64,000 nt of DNA from the NCBI RefSeq assembly GCF_001499995.1, contig NZ_LQIU01000023.1:186001-250000 (forward strand), given 5' to 3'. The position numbers were made by a program, and so were the translations under genes. Below the pieces are notes generated by a model. The model had not been told where the DNA came from, did no database searches, and saw nothing but the letters and a program-made list of their open reading frames with translations. The stretch comes from Mycobacterium sp. IS-1496. GTDB lineage: Bacteria > Actinomycetota > Actinomycetes > Mycobacteriales > Mycobacteriaceae. The stretch's first letter is position 1, and every line of letters starts with the position of its first letter. This document shows, piece after piece, positions 44,641 through 54,024 of the stretch.

Positions 44641-45856
44641 TGACCCGCCGCTCCCACAGCCGGCGGATCAGGGCATCGCGCTGCGCCTGTGTCGGCAGGC
44701 TGAACGCACACATCAACCCACGGCCCCGCACATCGCGAACCACACCGTGGAATTCGAGCGCGAGTTCGTCGAGCCGGGCCTGCAGGTAGCCGCCCGCGTG
44801 CGCGGCGCGCGCCGGCAGGTCGTCCGCCTCGATCACCTCGAGGATGCGCCTGGCCCGCACCATGTCGGCGAGGTTGCCACCCCAGGTGGAGTTGATGCGG
44901 GAGCTCACGGCGAACACGTTGTCGGCGACCTCGTCGACGCGCCGCCCCGCCATCACCCCGCACACCTGGGTCTTCTTGCCGAACGCCACCACGTCGGGGG
45001 TGATGCCCATCTGCTGGTAGGCCCACGGCGTCCCGGTGATCCCGCAGCCGGTCTGCACCTCGTCGAGGATCAGCAGGGCATCGAACTCGTCGCACAGCGC
45101 GCGCATCGCAGCGAAGAACTCCGGCCGGAAGTGCCGGTCGCCGCCTTCACCCTGGATGGGTTCGGCGATGAAGCAGGCGACGTCATCCGGGTACGCCTCG
45201 AACGCGGCACGCGCCTGGCGCAACGACTCCGCCTCGAGCACCGCCATATCGGCTCCCGGCCGGATGAACGGTGCGTCGATGCGCGGCCAATCGAACTTCG
45301 GGAACCGCGCGACCTTGTTCGGGTCGGTGTTGGTCAGCGACAGCGTGTAGCCGCTGCGTCCGTGGAACGCACCGCGCAGGTGCATCACCCGCGTGCCGAG
45401 AGCGGGGTCGAGGCCCCGTGATTCGTTGATGCGGCTCTTCCAGTCGAAGGCGACCTTGAGCGCGTTCTCCACCGCCAGCGCGCCGCCGTCGACGAAGAAC
45501 AGATGCGGCAGCGCCGGGTCACCCAACACCCGGGCGAAGGTGTCGACGAACCGTGCCATGGGCACCGAGTAGACGTCGGAGTTGCTCGGTTTGTTCACGG
45601 CGGCCTGGGCGAGTTCGGCGCGAAACGCGTCGTCGGTCACGAGCGCGGGATGGTTCATGCCCAGCGCCGACGACGCGAAGAAGGTGAACATGTCGAGATA
45701 GGGCTCACCGGTGCGGGCGTCGACCAGATACGAGCCCGCCGACCGGTCGAGGTCGAGCACGAGGTCAAGGCCGTCGGCGAGGATGCTGCGGGCCAGTACG
45801 TCGTGCACCCGCGCCGGTGCGACTGCAGCGTCGGGGCCCGTCAACATATCGGTCAT
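44534..45856 (-). CDS. lat: L-lysine 6-aminotransferase Lat
   Basis: A 440-residue class III aminotransferase. It has LVDARTGEPYLDMFTFFASSALGMNHP, FVDGGALAVENALKVAF, HLRGAFHGRSGYTLS, FIAEPIQGEGGD, LILDEVQTGCGITG and the PLP lysine in DVVAFGKKTQV. It matches M. tuberculosis Lat (Rv3290c), which transfers the epsilon-amino group of lysine to 2-oxoglutarate. Pcd, encoded at 51176, oxidises the product. TAGAGT six bases before the ATG suggests a leaderless mRNA. It diverges from the ctpI-like gene. Confidence 0.95.
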   Translation of the reverse strand: MTDMLTGPDAAVAPARVHDVLARSILADGLDLVLDLDRSAGSYLVDARTGEPYLDMFTFFASSALGMNHPALVTDDAFRAELAQAAVNKPSNSDVYSVPMARFVDTFARVLGDPALPHLFFVDGGALAVENALKVAFDWKSRINESRGLDPALGTRVMHLRGAFHGRSGYTLSLTNTDPNKVARFPKFDWPRIDAPFIRPGADMAVLEAESLRQARAAFEAYPDDVACFIAEPIQGEGGDRHFRPEFFAAMRALCDEFDALLILDEVQTGCGITGTPWAYQQMGITPDVVAFGKKTQVCGVMAGRRVDEVADNVFAVSSRINSTWGGNLADMVRARRILEVIEADDLPARAAHAGGYLQARLDELALEFHGVVRDVRGRGLMCAFSLPTQAQRDALIRRLWERRVIMLASGVDSVRFRPALTVSREELDAAVDAVREALR

Positions 45857-45862
45857 AGCGAT

Positions 45863-45868
45863 ACTCTA
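45863..45868 (-). promoter_or_regulatory. Leaderless-type -10 hexamer of lat
   Basis: On the minus strand TAGAGT (TANNNT) is followed by six bases and the lat ATG. The 70-nt gap shared with the ctpI-like gene is AT-rich (GAATATTTTCCGGTATACGG) and a plausible LrpA-binding region. Confidence 0.5.
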
Positions 45869-45926
45869 CCGAATATTTTCCGGTATACGGTCCCAGTTGG
45901 GCAATAGATTCCTATCAGGCGCGCGT

Positions 45927-48900
45927 GTGGCGGAGGTGGTGCCCGGGTACCGCGAGGGGGTGCCCAGACCCCCCGGCATCGGTGTGCTGACCGCGCCGCT
46001 GCGCGCCGCCGATTCGCTGTTCCGCACCACCGCCGCCATCGCCCTCGAGGCGCTCGGAGGGCCCACCGCGCGGCGCTGTCAGGCGGCCGGCGGCCGGTGC
46101 TGGGTGGAGGTGCGCGGGCTCGGCGGCGAGCACGGCGCCGCGGTGGCCGCCGAGGTCGTGCGGGCGGTCAAGGAGTTGCCGGGGGTGCGATCGGTCGCGC
46201 TGAACACCACCGTCGCGCGCATCGTCGTCGCCGTCGACAACGACGGCCCGTCACTGCCGCAGCTGCTGCGCACCGTCGACGAGGCCGAGCGGACCGCCGA
46301 CGCCGGAGCGCGCCGGACCCGACCGATGAACCTTCCGGGCGACGATGCGGTCCTCGCGGCGCGCACTGCGGGCGCGGCCTTCGCCGTGGCCGGGCTGGGC
46401 CTGTCGGTGACCGCGACCATGCTCCGGTTGCGCGGGCTGCCCGATGTCGTCTCCGCCGTGCCGACCCTCGTCGACCACATGCCCCGGCTGCGCAAGCAGG
46501 TCGAGGGCAGGCTCGGACCCGACGGCACGGATCTGCTGTTCGCCGCCGCCCATGCCACCATGGCGACGCTGGCGGTCTCGCCCGTCTCGGCTGCGGCCGA
46601 AGCCGCCCAGCGCACCATGCTGGCCGCCGAGGCGTGGAACGACCGCGCGGCGTGGCGACGCCACGAACCCGCGTTGGCCCGGCACGCCTCCGACGACCGC
46701 CCACCCACCACACGGGTCTCGCCGCCCGAGGGCGCTCCGGAGCGATATGCCGACCGGGCGGCGGCGATCGGTGTCGGTGCAGGCCTGACACTCGGAGTCC
46801 TGTCGGGCAATCTCGCGACGGCGAGTGAAGCGGCCGTCGTGGCGGCGCCCAAGGCACTGCGCACCACCCGCGAGGCGTTCGCCTGCGCACTGAGCCGGGG
46901 ATTCACCGCGCAGCACGGCGGCCTGGTGCTGCACCCCCGCGCGCTGCGCACCCTCGACCGCATCGACACCGTGGTGATCGATCCGCGGGCGCTGCACACC
47001 GACGAGCTCATGGTCAGCCGGGTGCGCGGGCTGACGAACTCGCATCGCAGCCGGGCCTGGCAGGCCGCGCGCAAGGCGCTGGCCGACGGAACACTGGGCG
47101 ACGGTTGGCATCCCATGTCCGACGTCCCGGACGCCGGGACGGACGGCGAGGTCCTCGTCAGCCACGTCCGTGACCCCTACGCCGCGGCGGTCGTGGCCGA
47201 GGCCCGCCGCACCAGACCACGCGTGGTGTCCATTGCCTACGACGGATTACGGTCGCTGGCGCAGGGATTCGACCACCTGCACCGCGTCGGCGACTCGCCC
47301 GACGACGCGCTCGCGGCAGCTGTGGCCGCGGCCAAGGACGATGGTGCGACGGTCCTGCTGATCACCACGGCCGACATGACCACACCGCACGCGGCGGACG
47401 TCACGGTCGGCGTGCTCCGGGAAGGACGGCCGCCGCCGTGGAGTGCCGACCTGCTCGTCGACGACCTGACCGGGGCGTGGCGGGTCCTGCACGCGCTGCC
47501 CGCCGCCAGGGCCGCGAGCGAGAAGGGTGTCGAGCTGTCGTTGTCGAGTTCGTCCGTCGGCGCCCTGATGCTCATCCCGGGAGTGCCCGGCCGGGGACCC
47601 GTCTCGGTCCACGCCGGTGCGATGGCGGGCCTGCTCTCCGGCGCCTCGTCCGGCCACCGCGTGTTCCGCGACCCGCTGCCGCGCGCCGAACCGGGCCACG
47701 ACTGGCACGCGCTGCCCGCCGACGAGGTGGCGCACCTGCTGCCGCGGCGGGAGCCCGCCACGGACGAGGGCCGCCGCACGCTCGTACCCGAACCCGTTGT
47801 GGGCGCGGCACATTACGTGCGCGACTTCGTGAGCGAGGTGCGCGCCAACCTGGCCGACCCACTCACCCCGATCCTCCTCACCGGTGCGATGGCCAGCGCC
47901 CTGCTCGGCTCCCCCTTCGACGCCGCACTGGTCGGCGGGGTGCTCCTCGGTAACGCCGCGCTGTCGGCCGAACAGCAACTGCACGCCGAACGGATCCTGC
48001 GGCGCCTGCTGGCCGTGCAGGATCCCCCGGCCCGCAGGCGATTCGGCCACGACGAGGCCGACGGCGACGAGGCCGTGCCCGCCACGCGGCTGCGTCCGGG
48101 CGACGTGATCGACGTCCGTTCCGGCGAGGTGGTGCCCGCCGACGTCCGGCTGACCGAGGTGGCCAACCTCGAGGTGGACGAATCCTCGCTCACCGGTGAG
48201 TCGTTGCCGGTCGCCAAGGAGACCGAGCCCGCGCCCGGCGCCCCGCTCTCCGAACGGTCCTGCATGCTCTACGCCGGATCCACCGTGGTAGCGGGCAGCG
48301 GCGTCGGCATCGTGACCGCGGTGGGTCCGGCCTCGGAGATGCAGCGGGCGCTTGCGATGGCGCCGTCGAAGTCGCGGGAGATCGGCCTGCAGGCCCAGTT
48401 GCGCCGCATCACCGGGCGGGCCATCCCCTGGAGCCTGGGCGGCGGTGCGCTGGTCGGGCTGCTGTCCGCGCTGCGCCGCACCCCACTGCGCGACTCCGCG
48501 GCCAGCGCCGTCGGTGTCATGGTGGCCGCGGTGCCCGAAGGACTGCCGTTGGTCGCCACGCTTGCGCAGCTGGCTGCCGCGCGACGGCTGTCCGGTGAGT
48601 CTGTGCTCATCCGCAACCCGCATTCGGTGGAGGCGCTGGCGCGGGTGCAGGTGGTGTGTTTCGACAAGACCGGCACCTTGAGCGAGAACCGGTTGCAGGT
48701 CAAGGCATTACGGCCGGTCGAGGGCCACACCGGAACCGACGTGCTGACCAAGGCGGCCAGCACCATCGTCGTCCGCAACGGCCGGCGGACCGAACACGCC
48801 ACCGATGCCGCCATCCTGCGCGCCGCGGGCGCCGACGACCCGGACGCCGGAACGCGGGAGCCCGACGCGGTGCTGCCGTTCCAGTCCGGCCGCCCGTACG

Positions 48901-50315
48901 CGGCCGCGCTGACCGGAAACCGGCTGACGATCAAGGGTGCACCGGAGCGGATCACCGCGGCGCTGGCCGACGACCACGGCGGCGACAACGCCGCGCTGTC
49001 GACGCTTCTCGAGGAGATGACCGCACAGGGCCTTCGGGTCCTTGCCGTCGCGGAGTGCGACATCAGCGACAGCGACGCGCGCAGGGCGCTGAAGGACCCC
49101 GAACGGCTCGAGCAGCTGTGCACGAGAAACCTGAGGCCGGTGGGCGTGGTCGGGCTGGCCGACACGCTGCGGCCCAGCGCGGCGGATCTGCTGCGGGCGC
49201 TCGACGACAAGGGCATCGGTGTACGGCTGATCACCGGTGACCATCCCGTCACCGCCGCCGTCGTCGCCGGCGATCTCGGCCTCGACGTCACCCCCGACGA
49301 CGTGGTCACCGGTGACGAGTGGGAGACCATGTCGGCCGACGAGCGCGCCACCGCGGTGACCGAACGCGCGGTGTTCGCCCGGATGACGCCGGAACACAAG
49401 ATCGACGTGGTGCAGGCGTTGGAGGACAGCGGTGTGGTCACCGCGATGGTCGGCGACGGCGCCAACGACGCGGCGGCGATCCGGGCGGCCAGCGTGGGCA
49501 TCGGGGTGGCCGCGGCCGGCAGCGACCCGGCCCGTACCGCGGCAGATGTGATGCTGCTCGACGGGCGCATCGAGGCCCTGCTCGATGCGATCGACGAGGG
49601 CAACCAACTCTGGCGCCGCGTGCAATCGGCGGTCTCGGTCCTGCTCGGCGGCAACGCGGGCGAGGTGTGCTTCGCACTGATCAGCAGCCTGCTGACCGGC
49701 CGCTCGGTGCTCAACGCACGTCAAATGCTGCTGGTCAACATGCTCACCGACGCGCTGCCTGCCGCGGCACTGGCCGTCAGCCCGCAGTCGGACAACGGCG
49801 CCGCCGACCGCGACGAGGCGGCGATGTGGCGGGCGATCGGGATTCGTGGCGCGGCGACCACGGCCGGGGCGACCGCGGCCTGGCTGATGGCCAGCGTCAC
49901 CGGAACGCAACGGCGGGCCGCGACCGCCGCGCTGATCGGTCTGGTGTCCACCCAGATGCTGCAGACGCTGCTGGATTCGCACGGCCCCCTGGTGGTGGCC
50001 ACCAACGTCGCCACCTTCGCCGCGATGATCGGCATCATCAGCACCCCGGTGGTCAGCCAGGTGTTCGGCTGCACGCCGGTCGGACCGTTCGGGTGGAGTC
50101 AGGCGTTCCTCGCCGCGGCGGGCGCGACCGCGATCTCCGCGATGGCCCCAGCGCTGCTGGAGCGCCTCACCGGAACGCCGTCAGTCGTCGTCGATGACGA
50201 CGACCCCGGCGCGGACGAGGACGGCGTAGATCTCGCACATGGCCGGGGTGAGCACCCGGGCGGCGCCGCCGAGCAGCGCATCCTGGCCACTGCTTCGAAC
50301 GAGGCCGGCAAGTAG
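45927..50315 (+). CDS. CtpI-like P-type cation-transporting ATPase
   Basis: A 1462-residue P-type ATPase, shorter than M. tuberculosis CtpI (about 1630). The first 400 residues include HMA-like segments (WVEVRGLGGEHGAAVAAEVV) and a long family-specific region. The actuator domain has VDESSLTGESLPV, the membrane motif is VPEGLPLVATLAQL, the phosphorylation site is CFDKTGTLSENRL (Asp at about 913) and the hinge has MVGDGANDAAAIRAASVGIGV. The PEGLP motif places it with P2-type rather than heavy-metal ATPases; the ion is unknown. A small membrane-protein gene follows after 7 nt, and together they separate lat from lrpA. Confidence 0.88.
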   Translation: MAEVVPGYREGVPRPPGIGVLTAPLRAADSLFRTTAAIALEALGGPTARRCQAAGGRCWVEVRGLGGEHGAAVAAEVVRAVKELPGVRSVALNTTVARIVVAVDNDGPSLPQLLRTVDEAERTADAGARRTRPMNLPGDDAVLAARTAGAAFAVAGLGLSVTATMLRLRGLPDVVSAVPTLVDHMPRLRKQVEGRLGPDGTDLLFAAAHATMATLAVSPVSAAAEAAQRTMLAAEAWNDRAAWRRHEPALARHASDDRPPTTRVSPPEGAPERYADRAAAIGVGAGLTLGVLSGNLATASEAAVVAAPKALRTTREAFACALSRGFTAQHGGLVLHPRALRTLDRIDTVVIDPRALHTDELMVSRVRGLTNSHRSRAWQAARKALADGTLGDGWHPMSDVPDAGTDGEVLVSHVRDPYAAAVVAEARRTRPRVVSIAYDGLRSLAQGFDHLHRVGDSPDDALAAAVAAAKDDGATVLLITTADMTTPHAADVTVGVLREGRPPPWSADLLVDDLTGAWRVLHALPAARAASEKGVELSLSSSSVGALMLIPGVPGRGPVSVHAGAMAGLLSGASSGHRVFRDPLPRAEPGHDWHALPADEVAHLLPRREPATDEGRRTLVPEPVVGAAHYVRDFVSEVRANLADPLTPILLTGAMASALLGSPFDAALVGGVLLGNAALSAEQQLHAERILRRLLAVQDPPARRRFGHDEADGDEAVPATRLRPGDVIDVRSGEVVPADVRLTEVANLEVDESSLTGESLPVAKETEPAPGAPLSERSCMLYAGSTVVAGSGVGIVTAVGPASEMQRALAMAPSKSREIGLQAQLRRITGRAIPWSLGGGALVGLLSALRRTPLRDSAASAVGVMVAAVPEGLPLVATLAQLAAARRLSGESVLIRNPHSVEALARVQVVCFDKTGTLSENRLQVKALRPVEGHTGTDVLTKAASTIVVRNGRRTEHATDAAILRAAGADDPDAGTREPDAVLPFQSGRPYAAALTGNRLTIKGAPERITAALADDHGGDNAALSTLLEEMTAQGLRVLAVAECDISDSDARRALKDPERLEQLCTRNLRPVGVVGLADTLRPSAADLLRALDDKGIGVRLITGDHPVTAAVVAGDLGLDVTPDDVVTGDEWETMSADERATAVTERAVFARMTPEHKIDVVQALEDSGVVTAMVGDGANDAAAIRAASVGIGVAAAGSDPARTAADVMLLDGRIEALLDAIDEGNQLWRRVQSAVSVLLGGNAGEVCFALISSLLTGRSVLNARQMLLVNMLTDALPAAALAVSPQSDNGAADRDEAAMWRAIGIRGAATTAGATAAWLMASVTGTQRRAATAALIGLVSTQMLQTLLDSHGPLVVATNVATFAAMIGIISTPVVSQVFGCTPVGPFGWSQAFLAAAGATAISAMAPALLERLTGTPSVVVDDDDPGADEDGVDLAHGRGEHPGGAAEQRILATASNEAGK

Positions 50316-50322
50316 GTTCGCC

Positions 50323-50610
50323 ATGATCGACGACGCTAGATCCCAACGAGAAACGGAAGGTGACGCCGAGGTGACCGGTGCCCCATCACATCGTGACGTC
50401 GCGGCCCGGGTCGCCGGTGCCGAGCGGTTCGCGATCTCGCTGCCGGTGATCGGCCGGGTGCCCATCCCGCGACCGGACCAACTGGCGTTCTACGCCGCGC
50501 TGGCGGGACTGGTCGCCGTGGAGCTCGTGGAATGGCCGGTTGCCGTGGCGATCGGCGCGGGCCACGCCCTGGTCAGCCAGAACCGGGAGAAATCGCCACC
50601 GCAGGAGTGA
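50323..50610 (+). CDS. Small membrane protein with LVEWPV motif
   Basis: A 95-residue protein with a charged N-terminal half and a C-terminal hydrophobic segment (LAFYAALAGLVAVELVEWPVAVAIGAGHAL) of helix-hairpin type, ending in a hydrophilic tail. It starts 7 nt after the ATPase gene, so it may be co-translated and act with it. A similar segment (GAAGLVEWPVLAAVGGTALL) occurs in the product of 54025-54393. I do not know a function for the family; I have no named family for it. Confidence 0.65.
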   Translation: MIDDARSQRETEGDAEVTGAPSHRDVAARVAGAERFAISLPVIGRVPIPRPDQLAFYAALAGLVAVELVEWPVAVAIGAGHALVSQNREKSPPQE

Positions 50611-50622
50611 AGACAGTAAAAA

Positions 50623-51102
50623 TTACGGCACGTGCTGCCGACCCTCGTAAAAAGTCTGTAGGATGATCGTGCTTCGGGTCCGCACGTTGGCCGCGGTCCG
50701 GATCTGCTGCAGCAGGTCCTCGAGCGCCCGTGCCGATCCGACGCGCACCAGCAACACGTAGCTCTCGTCGCCGGCCACCGAGTGGCAGGACTCGATCGCC
50801 GCTATGTGTTCGAGCCGCGCGGGCGCATCATCGGGTTGTGACGGGTCGAGAGGGGTGATCGCGACGAACGCCGACAGTTGGTGTCCGACCGCTTCCGGGC
50901 TGATCTTCGCCTGGTATCCGGTGACGATCCCGCGTGCCTCCAGCCGGCGCACCCGTGACTGCACCGCCGACACCGAGAGGCCGGCGCTGGCCGCCAGGTG
51001 CGCCAGTGTGGCCCGGCCGTCGGTCACGAGTTCACGCGCCAGGATGCGGTCGATCTCATCGAGCGGCGCAGGTGGATGCGGGTGCTCGTCGGGTTCACCC
51101 AT
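50623..51102 (-). CDS. lrpA: Lrp/AsnC family regulator LrpA
   Basis: A 159-residue regulator. The N-terminal helix-turn-helix reads EIDRILARELVTDGRATLAHLAASAGLSVSAVQSRVRRLEARGIVTGYQAKI, followed by the RAM ligand domain with ITPLDPSQ and SCHSVAGDESYVLLVRV. It matches M. tuberculosis LrpA (Rv3291c), a dimer-forming amino-acid-responsive regulator encoded beside lat. Here it diverges from pcd by 73 nt, an ideal arrangement for control of pcd and itself, and probably controls lat at a distance of 5 kb. Confidence 0.93.
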   Translation of the reverse strand: MGEPDEHPHPPAPLDEIDRILARELVTDGRATLAHLAASAGLSVSAVQSRVRRLEARGIVTGYQAKISPEAVGHQLSAFVAITPLDPSQPDDAPARLEHIAAIESCHSVAGDESYVLLVRVGSARALEDLLQQIRTAANVRTRSTIILQTFYEGRQHVP

Positions 51103-51175
51103 GGCGGCACTGTAGCCGAGCGCGCGACACCGGAAACGCATACGACACTTCGACCATTGACGACAAGGACCAGCG

Positions 51176-52759
51176 ATGACCACCACCTCCTCGGCGGCCT
51201 CCCCCGCCGCTTCGCCTGCGGCGCAGATTCTGCCGACCGCCGACGAACTGAGGGACCGGGTGCGGGCCGCCTTCGCGGCGATCGGGGCGAGCCCACACCT
51301 GGGCGCCCCCGGCGACGGCGGGATGCCCGCCAGCACCCCGATCACCGGTGAGGTGCTCTTCACCCTCGAGGAGAGTTCCCCGGCCCAGACCGAGGCCGCG
51401 ATCGCAGCGGCGGCCGACGCCTTCACGCTGTGGCGCACCACCCCCGCGCCGGTGCGAGGGGCGTTGGTGGCCCGGCTCGGCGACCTGCTCGTCGAGCACA
51501 AGGCGGCGCTGGCGGACCTGGTGACCGTGGAGGCGGGCAAGATCACCTCCGAGGCGCTCGGCGAGGTGCAGGAGATGATCGACATCTGCCAGTTCGCGGT
51601 CGGCCTGTCGCGCCAGCTGTACGGCCGGACCATCGCTTCGGAGCGGCCGGGGCACCGGCTGATGGAGACGTGGCACCCGCTGGGTGTCGTGGGCGTGATC
51701 ACCGCGTTCAACTTCCCGGTCGCGGTCTGGTCGTGGAACACCGCGGTCGCGCTGGTGTGCGGTGACACGGTCGTGTGGAAACCCTCTGAGCTCACCCCGC
51801 TCACGGCCATCGCCTGTCAGGCGCTGCTGCAGCGGGCGGCCGCCGACGTCGGCGCGCCACAGGCCGTCGGCCGACTCGTGCTGGGGGGCCGCGAGGTCGG
51901 CGAGACGCTGGTCGACGATCCGCGGGTGGCGCTGCTCTCCGCGACCGGTTCGGTGCGGATGGGTCGGCAGGTCGGTCCGCGGGTGGCGCAGCGGTTCGGC
52001 AAGGCACTTCTCGAACTGGGCGGCAACAACGCCGCGATCGTCACACCGTCGGCGGATCTCGACCTGGCGGTGCGGGCGATCGTGTTCTCCGCCGCCGGCA
52101 CCGCGGGCCAGCGCTGCACCACCCTGCGCAGGCTGATCGTGCACCGGTCGGTGGCCGACGACCTCGTCGAGCGGATCGCCGCTGCGTACCGTCAACTGCC
52201 GGTGGGTGATCCGGCCGCGGACGGCACACTGGTCGGCCCGCTGATCCACGAGACCGCCTACCGCGACATGGTGGCCGCCCTCGAGACCGCCCGCGCCGAC
52301 GGCGGTGAGGTGACCGGCGGTGAGCGTCGCATGTTCGAAGGCGAGAGCGGTGACACGTCGTTCTACGTCACACCCGCGGTCGTGCGGATGCCCGCGCAGA
52401 CGGCGGTGGTGCACGCGGAGACGTTCGCCCCCATCCTCTACGTGCTGACCTACGACGACCTCGACCAGGCGATCGCGCTGAACAATGCGGTGCCGCAGGG
52501 CCTTTCGTCAGCGATCTTCACCCTCGACGTGCGGGAGGCCGAACAGTTCATGGCCGCTGACGGCTCGGACTGCGGGATCGCCAACGTCAACATCGGCACC
52601 TCGGGAGCCGAGATCGGCGGAGCGTTCGGCGGTGAGAAGCAGACCGGCGGCGGCCGCGAGTCCGGTTCGGATGCGTGGAAGGCCTACATGCGCAGGGCCA
52701 CCAACACGGTCAACTACTCCGCCGAGTTGCCCCTGGCTCAAGGCGTGCACTTCGGGTAG
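51176..52759 (+). CDS. pcd: Piperideine-6-carboxylate / aldehyde dehydrogenase Pcd
   Basis: A 527-residue aldehyde dehydrogenase, longer than the recalled M. tuberculosis Pcd (about 494) because of an Ala/Ser/Pro-rich N-terminus. Visible are the NAD-binding FNFPVAVWSWN, KPSELTPL, SATGSVRMGRQV, the base ALLELGGNNAAIV and the nucleophile cysteine in TAGQRCTTLRR. It oxidises the aldehyde (or cyclic piperideine-6-carboxylate) made by Lat to alpha-aminoadipate. AAGGA precedes the ATG. Its last 50 nt overlap the convergent GT1 gene. Confidence 0.92.
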   Translation: MTTTSSAASPAASPAAQILPTADELRDRVRAAFAAIGASPHLGAPGDGGMPASTPITGEVLFTLEESSPAQTEAAIAAAADAFTLWRTTPAPVRGALVARLGDLLVEHKAALADLVTVEAGKITSEALGEVQEMIDICQFAVGLSRQLYGRTIASERPGHRLMETWHPLGVVGVITAFNFPVAVWSWNTAVALVCGDTVVWKPSELTPLTAIACQALLQRAAADVGAPQAVGRLVLGGREVGETLVDDPRVALLSATGSVRMGRQVGPRVAQRFGKALLELGGNNAAIVTPSADLDLAVRAIVFSAAGTAGQRCTTLRRLIVHRSVADDLVERIAAAYRQLPVGDPAADGTLVGPLIHETAYRDMVAALETARADGGEVTGGERRMFEGESGDTSFYVTPAVVRMPAQTAVVHAETFAPILYVLTYDDLDQAIALNNAVPQGLSSAIFTLDVREAEQFMAADGSDCGIANVNIGTSGAEIGGAFGGEKQTGGGRESGSDAWKAYMRRATNTVNYSAELPLAQGVHFG

Positions 52760-53990
52760 CCGACCGGCGAATCATGTGATGCTCCAGCAGATCCGCGCCG
52801 CGTGCGACCCCGCCGGTGGCGGCGAAACCCGCCGCGGCACGGCGTGCGCCCGCCGTCATCGTCAACGCGCGCTCGACCTCGGCGCGCAGCCGCCGTGGCG
52901 TCAGTCGCCGCGCAGGCAGCCGGGTGCCGCACCGGGCGGCCTGCACCCGGCGGGCCACCTCGAACTGGTCGCGGCCGTAGGGCACCGCGCACACGGGCAC
53001 TCCGCGGGCCAGCGCCTTCTGGGTGACGCCCATACCGCCGTGGGTGATCGCACAGATCGCGCGGTCCAGGACGGGCCCGTGCGGTAGGAACCCGGTCACG
53101 GTGGCGTTGGGCGGCACGGTGATTCCGTCGGGGACACCGGCCGGACAGGTCGCGACGACGTGGACGCCGCCCCCGGCGAACGCGGTCAGTGCGGTGGTGA
53201 CGAGCGCGGAATCGGCCTGCTTCACCGACGACGTCGTGACCAGGACGACCGGGCTGTCGATGTCGTCGAGCCACGCCGGCACCGCGGCGGCTGCCGGTTC
53301 GTACTCACACGGTCCGATCATCTGCACCGACTCGCCCCAGCCCGGATGCGGATACTCGAACGGTTCACCACCGGCCACCAGCATCAGCGGAGCGCGACGC
53401 AGAACGGCGTCCACGTCGCGCAGGCGGGGTAGGCCGCGACTCATACGGAAGGTGTTGACGTGCACCATCATCGGAGTGTCGAAGACGTGCCGAACCACCG
53501 CGCGCACCCCGAGGTCGCGCAGGCGGCCCACCGGGCCCGGCCACGGCGCCTTGCCCGCACCGACCGGCGGCATACCCGCAGACCTCAGGAAGGGGGTGTA
53601 CGGGGAGAACACCGCCCACGGCACGTCACCGGCTTCGGCGGCGGCCATCGCACCCCAGCAGTTGATGTCGAGCAGGACGAGGTCCGGCCCGACGAGCGCG
53701 ATCGCCTCGTCGAGGTCGTCGAGTTCGTGAGCGCCGCGTCCGCCGAATGTCTCGATCGTCATGCGCAGCACCGCACGTCCGCTGCGGGCCCGCCAGTCCT
53801 CGCTGACGATGTCCTCGATGCGGGGATCGACGCGGTCCGCGGTCATCCCGGCGTGGCGGGCGGCGGCGACCCCGGCCGCGTAGGTGCGCACGTGCACCCG
53901 GTGTCCGCGCCCGGCCAGCTCACGCAGCAGAGCGAGCATGGGGAAGAGGTGCCCCGCCGACGGTGAGGTGTAGGCCAGAATCGTCGCCAT
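52710..53990 (-). CDS. GT1 family glycosyltransferase (MGT/UGT-like)
   Basis: This 426-residue GT-B enzyme begins ILAYTSPSAGHLFPMLALLRELAGRGHRV, the UGT/MGT acceptor-domain start with the catalytic His at about residue 14, and has VTGFLPHGPVLDRAICAITHGGMGVTQKALARGVPVCAVPYGRDQ, the donor-binding helix of macrolide and sterol glycosyltransferases. It may glycosylate a lipid, sterol or small molecule. The extra C-terminal basic tail (RSATRSARLEPGATRR) lies on the antisense of pcd. It stands alone between pcd and a small membrane-protein gene. Confidence 0.85.
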   Translation of the reverse strand: MATILAYTSPSAGHLFPMLALLRELAGRGHRVHVRTYAAGVAAARHAGMTADRVDPRIEDIVSEDWRARSGRAVLRMTIETFGGRGAHELDDLDEAIALVGPDLVLLDINCWGAMAAAEAGDVPWAVFSPYTPFLRSAGMPPVGAGKAPWPGPVGRLRDLGVRAVVRHVFDTPMMVHVNTFRMSRGLPRLRDVDAVLRRAPLMLVAGGEPFEYPHPGWGESVQMIGPCEYEPAAAAVPAWLDDIDSPVVLVTTSSVKQADSALVTTALTAFAGGGVHVVATCPAGVPDGITVPPNATVTGFLPHGPVLDRAICAITHGGMGVTQKALARGVPVCAVPYGRDQFEVARRVQAARCGTRLPARRLTPRRLRAEVERALTMTAGARRAAAGFAATGGVARGADLLEHHMIRRSATRSARLEPGATRRSS

Positions 53991-54024
53991 CGCGGTCAGG
54001 GATACCCGCGCGCGACACCGCCGG

